A stretch of 5,378 nt of DNA from Opitutales bacterium (lineage in GTDB: Bacteria > Verrucomicrobiota > Verrucomicrobiia > Opitutales > JAIRKQ01): positions 1 through 5,378 of the forward strand of contig JAIDVZ010000106.1 in NCBI GenBank assembly GCA_029059365.1. Direction: 5' to 3'. The translations under genes were made by a program, and so were the position numbers. Positions 1-5,378 of this stretch are shown one piece after another. Every line of letters begins with the position of its first letter. Within the stretch, counting starts at the first letter, position 1. The notes beneath the pieces are model-generated. The model was not told the origin of the DNA. It made no database searches and worked only from the letters and a program-made list of their open reading frames with translations.

Positions 1-987
1 GTAATAGATCTTTTTGTAGAAAAATATAGAAGTCAGGGCGAAGCAACAATACTCGAAAACGCCTGGAAGTTTCCACCTTCAGATCTACAAGCCAAAATGA
101 TTGCTGCTTGTATCAATTACCCACTTTTTGACAGAGCATCCAGTGCTAGAAATCTTACTCTGCTTATTAACGATGTTGGTGGACGAAAGGCCATCGATGG
201 AGCGCCTGTTATTAGGCGACTTTTGCCAAAAAATCAAACATTAGATAGTTTTCGAAACGCTATAAGAAGCGTTATAAATAACCCCGCATTGTTTGATAAA
301 AACCACGAAAACCACGGACAATCTTTCAGAGAATTTTATAGCCTATTGCGAACAACGCAATTCTTTTTGGACGCAATCGATCGGCCAGACATAAAGGAAA
401 TATCATTCGGTAAATATACGTGGAAATGGCAGAAAAACCTTAATGATGAACAGCGAACTGAAGGTTTACTTGATACGATTTTAAAATTCTGCTCAAATGG
501 TAATGAGAATCCTACTCAAGAAGATTATGAAAAAGCAGGCAAATTCACTGAGAAGTTTTTTCTCAATCAAAACTGCTCTGGGAATAATAACGCCATATCA
601 TATACAGCTCTCGCTACGATCGACACAAAAATAGAAAAAAATGTGGCTTTATATTTTCTGGCTTTTAATAACATTTTAAATATATCGGAAGCGAGGAAAA
701 TGCTACTAACTGTAACGGAAAATAATGAACTAATTTCGACGGAATATTATTACTTCGACAAGAATGACTCTTTGTTGCAAGAAGTATTGCAGAAAAATTC
801 CGGGTATCAACAGTTACTAGAGCAATATTCAAAAGATTTCTCACCTGATGAATATCCACACGCTAATGGGTCCTTTATGATATTTTGCCGAACAACAAGG
901 ATAGACTTGAATCAAGAAAATCCTGAAGAGATAGATATAAATAACGATGAAAATTCGAGTATATTCCTAACTTTAGGAACCCCGTGA
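1..987 (+). CDS. Hypothetical protein, 5'-truncated by the window edge (328 residues visible)
   Basis: The frame is open from base 1 to the TGA at 985-987. The first ATG in it (97) is internal to an already open frame, so the true start probably lies upstream of the window; ATG 97 would be the start only if the gene is short. I do not recognise the family. The visible part looks soluble: no signal peptide can be judged, there is no convincing membrane segment, and it is rich in Asn, Glu and Lys with several aromatic clusters. A motif IN-x-P-(A)-LFD-(R/K) occurs twice, at visible residues 38-45 and 92-100, each preceded by a probable amphipathic helix, suggesting a weak duplicated helical unit. 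The C-terminus is acidic and Asn-rich (about residues 304-322), followed by a short hydrophobic end. It is convergent with lpxA and shares no operon with the other genes here. It could be a lineage-specific protein or a secreted or host-directed one, but nothing in the sequence proves either. Confidence 0.75.
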   Translation, partial: VIDLFVEKYRSQGEATILENAWKFPPSDLQAKMIAACINYPLFDRASSARNLTLLINDVGGRKAIDGAPVIRRLLPKNQTLDSFRNAIRSVINNPALFDKNHENHGQSFREFYSLLRTTQFFLDAIDRPDIKEISFGKYTWKWQKNLNDEQRTEGLLDTILKFCSNGNENPTQEDYEKAGKFTEKFFLNQNCSGNNNAISYTALATIDTKIEKNVALYFLAFNNILNISEARKMLLTVTENNELISTEYYYFDKNDSLLQEVLQKNSGYQQLLEQYSKDFSPDEYPHANGSFMIFCRTTRIDLNQENPEEIDINNDENSSIFLTLGTP

Positions 988-1003
988 TTACAAAAATTCG
1001 AGT
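950..1003. repeat. 11-bp direct repeat AAAATTCGAGT flanking the stop of the left-edge gene
   Basis: AAAATTCGAGT occurs at 950-960, in the last codons of the hypothetical gene, and again at 993-1003, just past its TGA (985-987). The copies start 43 bases apart. The match is exact and stops at both ends. It may be a scar of a small duplication or slippage event, or chance in AT-rich DNA. No function is implied. Confidence 0.5.
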
Positions 1004-1016
1004 GGCCCCTGGCCCC
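1003..1016. repeat. Tandem heptamer TGGCCCC x2 in the convergent gap
   Basis: TGGCCCC is repeated directly at 1003-1009 and 1010-1016, making a GC-rich patch inside an AT-rich 70-bp gap between two convergent genes. Read on the minus strand, downstream of lpxA, it can fold only into a 4-bp GGCC/GGCC stem with a 3-base loop, and a run of five T lies several bases further on. That is a poor intrinsic terminator. It may still help end the lpxA transcript, but this is weak inference. Confidence 0.4.
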
Positions 1017-1057
1017 AAAGCCCTGATGGGAACGGTATAAAAGGATTTTCACCTAAG

Positions 1058-1825
1058 TTATGCGAATCCACGTGTGCTAGCGGAAGCAAATTCCAGCATA
1101 GTCGTTCTTAATTCGTCATCTATATGACTGTTCTTTAACCGTTCAAGTGCTTGCTGACGATTAAGCCCGCTCATATAGAAAAGTTTGAATATTTTTTTTA
1201 CCTGCGCGATACGATCACTACCGAATCCGTGACGCTCGAGGTTGACGATATTTATATATCGAACGTGGGCAGGATTCCCGTCAGCTAACATGAATGGCGG
1301 GATATCTTGTGCCGCTTTGCAGCAAGCCCCAATAATTGCATATTTCCCAACACGACAAAATTGATGAACACCCGCACTCCAGCCAATATTGGCAAAATCA
1401 TCAACAACTACGTGTCCACCAAGTGCTGCCTGTGCACTCATTATAACATGATCACCAACAATACAATCATGGGCAACATGTGAATATGCCAAAAAATTAT
1501 TATAATTACCAATCAAGGTACAATTTTCCGCTTTTGTGGCAACATGCATGGTACAAAATTCACGAAACACGTTATTGTTCCCTATTTTTAATCCTGGATT
1601 GCCACTCGTATATTTTAGATCCTGGGTCAGCCCCCCAATGTAAGCGTAAGGATGAACTATATTATTATCACCCATCACAGTATTTCCATCGATCGTAGCA
1701 TGGTGATGTACAACACATCCACTCCCCAGACATACATGTGCGCCGATATATGCATATTCCTCGACACATACATCATCAGCCAAGCGCGCTCCAGGCTTTA
1801 TTATCGCAGTTGGATGAATGTTCAT
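1058..1825 (-). CDS. lpxA: Acyl-[ACP]--UDP-N-acetylglucosamine O-acyltransferase (LpxA)
   Basis: LpxA performs the first step of lipid A synthesis in the cytoplasm, moving a (3R)-hydroxyacyl chain from ACP to the 3-OH of UDP-GlcNAc. At 255 residues it matches the family (E. coli 262). Residues 1 to about 185 form a left-handed parallel beta-helix of hexapeptide repeats, and the rest is the helical C-terminal domain ending in STRGFA, like E. coli STRGLIR. QDLK (68-71, Lys71), SHVAHD (115-120) with catalytic His119 and His116, GGH (His138), VHQFC (His154, Gln155) and Arg198 match E. coli Lys76, His125, His122, His144, His160/Gln161 and Arg204. Two differences stand out: Ala167 occupies the E. 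coli Gly173 chain-length position, and the common (H/N)RGT motif reads HVAT (94-97). The ATG lies 2 nt after the lpxC-fabZ stop, and AAGGA (1832-1836) with a 6-nt spacer lies within the last fabZ codons, so translation is probably coupled. Confidence 0.96.
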   Translation of the reverse strand: MNIHPTAIIKPGARLADDVCVEEYAYIGAHVCLGSGCVVHHHATIDGNTVMGDNNIVHPYAYIGGLTQDLKYTSGNPGLKIGNNNVFREFCTMHVATKAENCTLIGNYNNFLAYSHVAHDCIVGDHVIMSAQAALGGHVVVDDFANIGWSAGVHQFCRVGKYAIIGACCKAAQDIPPFMLADGNPAHVRYINIVNLERHGFGSDRIAQVKKIFKLFYMSGLNRQQALERLKNSHIDDELRTTMLEFASASTRGFA

Positions 1826-1827
1826 GG

Positions 1828-3144
1828 CTAGTCCTTGTTGTCAATAATGGTAAACATCAGTTCTGCAGACGATACAACCACATCGTTTACGTTACACTTT
1901 GCAGATGCCACTCCGATACGATTTCCGCGACTTTTGGTAAGTTTAACATCGATAATCAGCTGATCGCCGGGAACAACTGCACGTCGAAATTTTACTTTAT
2001 CGCAGCTCATGAAGTATGCCAACTTATTTTCCAAATTGCCCATCTTCATCATTAATAGGCCAGCTGCTTGCGCCATTGCCTCGATCTGAAGCACTCCTGG
2101 CATGACTGGACGACCAGGGAAATGTCCCTGAAAAAACGGCTCATTAATTGTGACATTTTTTACAGCACGTAATGTATCATCGTCGGAGAATTCCAGAACT
2201 CGATCGATCAATAAAAATGGATATCTATGCGGTAACGTGTTCATTATATTGTGGATATCCAATGCGGGCTCATGGGCTGTTGTTTGTTCTTCTTTTCCCT
2301 TACTTTTCTTTTTTTCAGTTGTATGCTGAGAATGAATCTTTTTAATCAGCTCAGAATTTAGCGAATGTCCCGGACGAACAGCGATAATATGGGCCTTTAG
2401 CGGCATGCCTAAAACATACAAATCACCAATAATATCTAAAATTTTATGACGTACAAATTCGTCCTTAAAACGCAGCGGCTCCTTTGATAAAATTTGATCG
2501 CCCTTGATAACAACCGCTGAATCAAGACTACCGCCCTTAATTTTTCCAAGCTTCAATAACTCAGCGATGTCTTCATAAACGGTAAATGTTCGGGCCGGCG
2601 CAATCTCGGAAATATAGCACTTTTCATCAATGTCAATTGATAGATGCTGTGTATGTACTCCCCTATCGTCCGCTGATGTACATGTAATCTTTAGTCCGTC
2701 ATATGGTAATGCAATCAACGAACGATTCCCAACCGAAACAGAAACCGGAGAATCTAGTACAAAAAATTTTCTATCCTCTTCTTGTTCAACAGGCTCAGCA
2801 GATAATAGTGCATTAACGTAAAACTTCGCCGAACCATCCAAAATCGGAGGCTCAGAAGCATCCATTTCGATAATTGCGTTATCGATATTTAGCCCATTAA
2901 GCGCAGATAAAATGTGCTCAACTGTTTGAACAGATGTTGCCTCTGAGCAAAGGGTGGTGCAACGCACAAGATCACCGATGCTATTAACACTTGGACGAAC
3001 CTCAGGATGTCCAAATTGATCAGTCCTCACAAAAACGATACCTGTATTTACCGGTGCTGGCTTGATGGTCAACGAAACCTCATTCCCAGTATGCAAGGCT
3101 TTTCCAGATACCGTAACTTCTCTCAAAACAGTGCGCTGCTTCAT
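1828..3144 (-). CDS. lpxC/fabZ: Bifunctional UDP-3-O-acyl-N-acetylglucosamine deacetylase / 3-hydroxyacyl-ACP dehydratase (LpxC-FabZ fusion)
   Basis: One 438-residue chain carries two enzymes. Residues 1 to about 270 are LpxC, the zinc deacetylase that commits UDP-3-O-acyl-GlcNAc to lipid A. It opens [10 protein letters not shown] like E. coli MIKQRTL. TVEH (74-77) gives Glu76 and zinc ligand His77; VRHKILD (231-237) gives His233, Lys234 and Asp237; PGHSLN holds His260. These match E. coli E78/H79, H238/K239/D242 and H265. A charged Lys/Glu linker (about 272-293) follows. Residues 296-438 are FabZ, the hot-dog-fold dehydratase making trans-2-enoyl-ACP, with [11 protein letters not shown] (305-315) and [11 protein letters not shown] (340-350); catalytic His341 and Glu355 have the 14-residue spacing of E. 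coli H54/E68. I chose ATG 3142-3144 because it aligns with the LpxC N-terminus. An in-frame GTG at 3253-3255 would add 37 residues and overlap smpB by 38 nt. No Shine-Dalgarno sequence precedes the ATG. The gene follows smpB by 73 nt and lpxA follows it by 2 nt. Confidence 0.95.
   Translation of the reverse strand: MKQRTVLREVTVSGKALHTGNEVSLTIKPAPVNTGIVFVRTDQFGHPEVRPSVNSIGDLVRCTTLCSEATSVQTVEHILSALNGLNIDNAIIEMDASEPPILDGSAKFYVNALLSAEPVEQEEDRKFFVLDSPVSVSVGNRSLIALPYDGLKITCTSADDRGVHTQHLSIDIDEKCYISEIAPARTFTVYEDIAELLKLGKIKGGSLDSAVVIKGDQILSKEPLRFKDEFVRHKILDIIGDLYVLGMPLKAHIIAVRPGHSLNSELIKKIHSQHTTEKKKSKGKEEQTTAHEPALDIHNIMNTLPHRYPFLLIDRVLEFSDDDTLRAVKNVTINEPFFQGHFPGRPVMPGVLQIEAMAQAAGLLMMKMGNLENKLAYFMSCDKVKFRRAVVPGDQLIIDVKLTKSRGNRIGVASAKCNVNDVVVSSAELMFTIIDNKD
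1832..1836 (-). promoter_or_regulatory. Ribosome binding site of lpxA, inside the fabZ end
   Basis: Read on the minus strand, AAGGA lies 6 nt before the lpxA ATG (1823-1825). It is embedded in the last Lys-Asp codons of the upstream gene. It is the only clear Shine-Dalgarno-like site I see before any start in this window, and it fixes the lpxA start. Confidence 0.65.
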
Positions 3145-3176
3145 TGATTTTACAAAATTTCTAGGATATTGCTGGA

Positions 3177-3205
3177 ACCATAAATGCCCAATAAATGAAA
3201 GTAAA
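3177..3205 (-). promoter_or_regulatory. Possible weak promoter for lpxC-fabZ-lpxA
   Basis: In the 73-bp gap between smpB and the chosen lpxC start, the minus strand reads TTTACT (3200-3205), 17 bases, then TATGGT (3177-3182). Each hexamer matches the sigma-70 consensus at 4 of 6 positions. The spacing is right, but such matches are common in AT-rich DNA. If real, it would let the lipid A genes be expressed apart from rpoZ-smpB. Confidence 0.25.
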
Positions 3206-3217
3206 GCTAATACGATA

Positions 3218-3706
3218 TCAGCGCCGAAATTTCGCCAGCGCTCTTTCAGCTTCACGCCACTCTGTACGTTCTTTTAAAGTCGCACGCTTATCGAACAATT
3301 TTTTACCCCGACAAATCGCGATCTCTATCTTTATCAGCCCGTGAGATAAGAATAATCTCAATGGCAATATCGTTAATCCATCCTTCTCAACCGCATTTTT
3401 TAGCTTCCTTATCTCGCTTTTATGGAGCAATAACTTCCTTGTACGTGTGGGTGCGTGATTGGCAATATTTCCAAAACGGTATTCATCAACATTAGCATTA
3501 AACAACACCGGAATACCTGCCTTATCAATCTTAACAAAGGCCTCTGATATCTGTGCATGACCAGCTCGTATCGCCTTCACCTCAGTGCCACTCAGGGCAA
3601 TCCCAGCCTCAAAGCGCTCTTCGATAAAAAAATTATGAGCCGCTTTTTTGTTTTTTATATCGCCTACAAGATCTCGCTCTTTTTTTGTTGCTGATATATG
3701 CGACAT
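3218..3706 (-). CDS. smpB: SsrA-binding protein SmpB (tmRNA partner)
   Basis: SmpB binds tmRNA and carries it to stalled ribosomes for trans-translation. From ATG 3704-3706 it has 162 residues (E. coli 160). Visible family features: [20 protein letters not shown] (19-38) at the start of the OB-fold core; [19 protein letters not shown] (40-58), matching the GxEVKxLRxGxxxIxxxYV signature; [14 protein letters not shown] (86-99); and GKKLFDKR (134-141). After that comes the basic, potentially helical C-terminal tail that enters the decoding site. A GTG directly before the ATG (3707-3709) is an equally possible start, giving 163 residues. The ATG overlaps the rpoZ stop as TGATG, suggesting reinitiation or translational coupling; no strong Shine-Dalgarno sequence is visible. 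The cognate tmRNA gene (ssrA) is not in the window. Family assignment is secure. Confidence 0.96.
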   Translation of the reverse strand: MSHISATKKERDLVGDIKNKKAAHNFFIEERFEAGIALSGTEVKAIRAGHAQISEAFVKIDKAGIPVLFNANVDEYRFGNIANHAPTRTRKLLLHKSEIRKLKNAVEKDGLTILPLRLFLSHGLIKIEIAICRGKKLFDKRATLKERTEWREAERALAKFRR

Positions 3707-3915
3707 CACTGCTCACTCTGACAACTCAATTGATAGGTTATTTTCCCTTCGATAATCTCACGCAACGCGATATCTTCGCTATCTAAATTTTCCAACGAAT
3801 CAACGAGCGGTTTCGCACCAGCTTTCAGCTGTTTCACCCGGCGCGATACCAAATTGATCAAGATATTTGGATTACAAATAATGGCCGTTGCAGCTTTTAA
3901 ATAATCATCACGCAT
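3706..3915 (-). CDS. rpoZ: DNA-directed RNA polymerase omega subunit
   Basis: Omega is the small subunit that chaperones beta' and stabilises core RNA polymerase. The 69-residue protein starts MRDDYLKAA and carries NPNILINLVSRRVKQL (15-30), the conserved helical core where omega normally has an R-(F/L)-x-L-(V/I)-x-x-(A/V)-(A/S)-x-R-(A/V)-(R/K)-(Q/E)-(I/L) pattern. It then has EDIALREIIEGKITYQL (47-63), corresponding to the (K/P)xxxALxEIxxGKI block. The length is short but normal for this lineage type; E. coli omega is 91. No upstream in-frame start lies before the nearest stop, so ATG 3913-3915 is secure, though it lacks a Shine-Dalgarno sequence. It is the first gene of the minus-strand set and its TGA overlaps the smpB ATG. 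Pairing with smpB is plausible for a growth-linked housekeeping operon. The assignment rests on motif recognition in a short protein. Confidence 0.87.
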   Translation of the reverse strand: MRDDYLKAATAIICNPNILINLVSRRVKQLKAGAKPLVDSLENLDSEDIALREIIEGKITYQLSCQSEQ

Positions 3916-3925
3916 ACTAAAAAAT

Positions 3926-3939
3926 GTTACATTTGTAAC
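3926..3939. promoter_or_regulatory. Palindrome GTTACA-TT-TGTAAC upstream of rpoZ (candidate operator)
   Basis: This is a perfect 6+2+6 inverted repeat, 10 bases before the rpoZ ATG and 53 bases before the transporter ATG. The symmetry and size suit a dimeric helix-turn-helix regulator. Its position in the rpoZ leader could block transcription or initiation. The cognate regulator is unknown and not encoded in this window. Confidence 0.4.
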
Positions 3940-3949
3940 TTCAATTAAC

Positions 3950-3981
3950 TTGCAGATTTAAGTCAAATCTTTTATCTGCAA
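3950..3981. promoter_or_regulatory. Nested inverted repeats in the rpoZ/transporter divergent region
   Basis: The outer repeat is TTGCAGAT (3950-3957) and ATCTGCAA (3974-3981), 8-bp perfect arms with a 16-base gap. Inside and overlapping it are AGATTT (3954-3959) and AAATCT (3965-3970), 6-bp arms with a 5-base loop. The two compete for the same bases, so as RNA only one hairpin could form at a time, while as DNA they could be operator half-sites. The minus strand reads TTGACT at 3961-3966, a good -35-like hexamer for rpoZ, but I see no convincing matching -10. The promoters of both divergent genes must lie in or near this 77-bp region. Confidence 0.45.
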
Positions 3982-3992
3982 ACTGCACCCCA

Positions 3993-5267
3993 ATGATTGG
4001 ACGTCACAACAGTACATCATCGAAATGCATATCATTTGCGATATGTTGCTTGGTAATTATTCTTTCATTGCCCGGGCAATCAATGGGATTTTGCGCGTTC
4101 ACTGAACCAATCTTGCAAACAACCGGACTATCGCGCAATTTATTCAGCACAATATATATGTGCGCAACCATGCTCGGATGTTGCGGTGTATTGGTGAGTG
4201 GGCCTCTAATCGACCGTTTGGGAGTGAAGAAATCTTTGATTTTCACCCTACCGATTTGGACATTAACACTATTGATGTTCGGCATGTGTGATAAATTAAA
4301 AATAACGCTAGGCAGCACACTTTCAAATAACGTATTTTTTACCTTATTTTTCACCTCGTCGATATTCATGCTTCGCTTACTTGGGCAAAATATTCTTCCG
4401 CTGCTTGGTCGATTAGAAGTAGTGCGAATATTTCCAGAACACCAGGGGTTAGCAATAGCTTCGTGTGTATTCTTTGTATCAATCTGCAACGGAATTACAC
4501 CGGCATTCATGAACTGGTTAGCACAAAACAACGATTGGCAACATGCGTTCCGTACACTATCTTTTAGTGGTGCAATATTGTTTTTTGTGGTGGTCTTCTT
4601 CTTAACCGAAGAGCCAATTTACGATATAAAGCACGATGAGAGTCACGAAAAAAATGACAGATACATTCACCTTGAGTTTCACTCTCGAACCGCCCTATTA
4701 AAAACTTCAATCTTTTGGTGTATTACATCAGCATTATGCCTAAACGCATTTATCGGTAGCGGCACAGTTGTGCATATAGTAGACATATTCCGAGAAAGAA
4801 ATGTATCCGCAAGCGCGGCACTAAATAGCTACATACCATTGTCAATTGCAACCGTAACCGCCGGGTTTATATTCGGGAAACTTGTTGATTTAAATCGTCT
4901 AAAAACATGCCTAATTTTGATGTTTTTATCCCAATTTTTCGGCCTAACTGGATTATCACACGTCGAATATAGATCTTCAATTATCTTATATATCATATGC
5001 ATCGGCGGTACCTGGGGCGGTTACGGCGTGTTACTGACCACGGCATGGTCAAAAATATTCGATCAAAAACATATCGGCAATATACTCGGTCTGGTATACT
5101 TTCTATCTGCCACTGTTGGCGCACTCAGTGTGCCGTTGATGAGTTTGTTCAAATACTTTTTCGGATCATATTTTGTTCTACTAAACATCATCCGCGTCGT
5201 AATCATCCTCTGCATAATATTTTGTATATTAAAATTTCCGAAACAAAACACCAATCGGGGATCCTAA
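3993..5267 (+). CDS. Major facilitator superfamily transporter, substrate unknown
   Basis: This 424-residue inner-membrane protein has the length and hydrophobic pattern of a 12-helix MFS carrier. Rough segments are 12-33, 50-71, 80-98, 112-137, 153-175, 189-205, then a charged cytoplasmic loop (206-236, with an acidic/His-rich KHDESHEKND stretch), then 238-261, 276-296, 304-320, 329-350, 361-385 and 391-413. MFS motif A, G-x-L-x-D-R-x-G-x-K, is clear as GPLIDRLGVKK (70-80, Asp74, Arg75) between helices 2 and 3. LPGQSMGFCAF (27-37) followed by TGLSRNLFSTIY (44-55) resembles the PGQ-x-x-G ... LGLSR pattern of a broad group of MFS proteins whose substrates are poorly defined, some near the oxalate/formate and nitrate branches. 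No catalytic or substrate signature lets me name the cargo. The ATG is the only start after the in-frame stop at 3936-3938; no Shine-Dalgarno sequence precedes it. It is divergent from rpoZ and probably regulated through the shared 77-bp region. Confidence 0.88.
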   Translation: MIGRHNSTSSKCISFAICCLVIILSLPGQSMGFCAFTEPILQTTGLSRNLFSTIYMCATMLGCCGVLVSGPLIDRLGVKKSLIFTLPIWTLTLLMFGMCDKLKITLGSTLSNNVFFTLFFTSSIFMLRLLGQNILPLLGRLEVVRIFPEHQGLAIASCVFFVSICNGITPAFMNWLAQNNDWQHAFRTLSFSGAILFFVVVFFLTEEPIYDIKHDESHEKNDRYIHLEFHSRTALLKTSIFWCITSALCLNAFIGSGTVVHIVDIFRERNVSASAALNSYIPLSIATVTAGFIFGKLVDLNRLKTCLILMFLSQFFGLTGLSHVEYRSSIILYIICIGGTWGGYGVLLTTAWSKIFDQKHIGNILGLVYFLSATVGALSVPLMSLFKYFFGSYFVLLNIIRVVIILCIIFCILKFPKQNTNRGS

Positions 5268-5311
5268 TTAGCTTTTTTAGGCCTGACGCTAATAATATAA
5301 AAACCAATCTT

Positions 5312-5329
5312 ATGCTGTAGACGCAGCAT
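5312..5329 (+). other. Small hairpin downstream of the transporter gene
   Basis: ATGCTG (5312-5317) and CAGCAT (5324-5329) form a perfect 6-bp stem with a 6-base loop, extendable by one T-G wobble. It lies 44 bases past the transporter stop. No T run follows, so it is not a typical intrinsic terminator. The rest of the tail (5268-5378) contains a T6 run at 5273-5278 and no gene I can support. Confidence 0.3.
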
Positions 5330-5378
5330 TACGATAGTAGGTAAATTACCAAAGAACAACAATTAATCATTTCAAAAA

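Noticed and set aside
988..1057. Bidirectional intrinsic terminator between the convergent genes
   Set aside because: The best stem is 4 bp and the nearest T run on the minus strand is several bases away; on the plus strand there is no T tract at all. Not enough to call.
1738..2055. Plus-strand open frame across the lpxA start and the fabZ end
   Set aside because: It lies antisense to two well-supported genes and its translation has no recognisable domain; it is a by-product of their codon use.
3218..3277. A real gene overlap between smpB and an LpxC starting at GTG 3255
   Set aside because: The LpxC family start matches ATG 3144, and the extra residues have no counterpart in known LpxC; the overlap is more simply an open frame by chance.
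4004..4531. 175-codon minus-strand open frame inside the transporter gene
   Set aside because: It is entirely antisense to the MFS coding region, whose membrane helices and motif A are clear; the antisense product shows no family features.
4997..5320. Plus-strand 107-codon open frame overlapping the transporter end
   Set aside because: It is an out-of-frame shadow of the last helices of the carrier; only its final part is outside the gene and it has no recognisable content.
5268..5378. A gene, tRNA or terminator in the right-hand tail
   Set aside because: There is no cloverleaf and no coding signal, and the one hairpin (5312-5329) has no T run. It may hold the start of a neighbouring control region that the window cuts off.
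1..5378. CRISPR array, insertion sequence, toxin-antitoxin or phage-defence system
   Set aside because: I saw no regularly spaced repeats, transposase motifs, terminal inverted repeats or small paired genes. Apart from the left-edge protein, all genes belong to known core or transport families.

Overview
The window is a moderately AT-rich stretch of a Gram-negative bacterial chromosome. It holds six protein-coding genes and no recognisable RNA gene, insertion sequence or CRISPR array. Two features point to the lineage. One is a single polypeptide joining LpxC to FabZ, an arrangement known from Bacteroidota and, to my knowledge, also some Verrucomicrobiota. The other is a short omega subunit beginning MRDDYL with an NPN..(I/V)N.VSRRVKQL core, which resembles omega from Opitutae-type Verrucomicrobiota. 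A Verrucomicrobiota (Opitutae/Puniceicoccales-like) origin is my best guess from memory of these families, not a proven assignment.

Layout: (1) Positions 1-987, plus strand: the 3' part of an unrecognised Asn-rich protein that is open at the left window edge. (2) A 70-bp convergent gap containing short direct repeats. (3) Positions 1058-3915, minus strand, read right to left: rpoZ (omega), smpB, lpxC-fabZ fusion, lpxA. This is a compact set in which rpoZ/smpB share a TGATG overlap, lpxC-fabZ/lpxA are 2 nt apart, and smpB/lpxC-fabZ are separated by 73 bp. (4) A 77-bp divergent intergenic region (3916-3992) packed with three inverted repeats. (5) Positions 3993-5267, plus strand: a 12-TM major facilitator superfamily transporter. 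(6) A 111-bp tail with a small hairpin and no gene seen.

Functionally, the minus-strand set combines transcription (omega), ribosome rescue (SmpB, partner of tmRNA) and the first two steps of lipid A synthesis. LpxA acylates UDP-GlcNAc using (3R)-hydroxyacyl-ACP, and LpxC then deacetylates the product. FabZ dehydrates the same kind of hydroxyacyl-ACP into the fatty acid elongation cycle. The fusion plus adjacent lpxA therefore puts the phospholipid/lipid A branch point into one transcription unit. The active-site residues of LpxA, LpxC and FabZ are all present.

Most of the window is ordinary core genome. The points worth a second look are the inverted repeats between rpoZ and the transporter, the Ala at the acyl-chain ruler position of LpxA, the LpxC-FabZ fusion and its start site, the unidentified left-edge protein, and short direct repeats around its stop codon. 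I did not find convincing evidence of a wholly new system.
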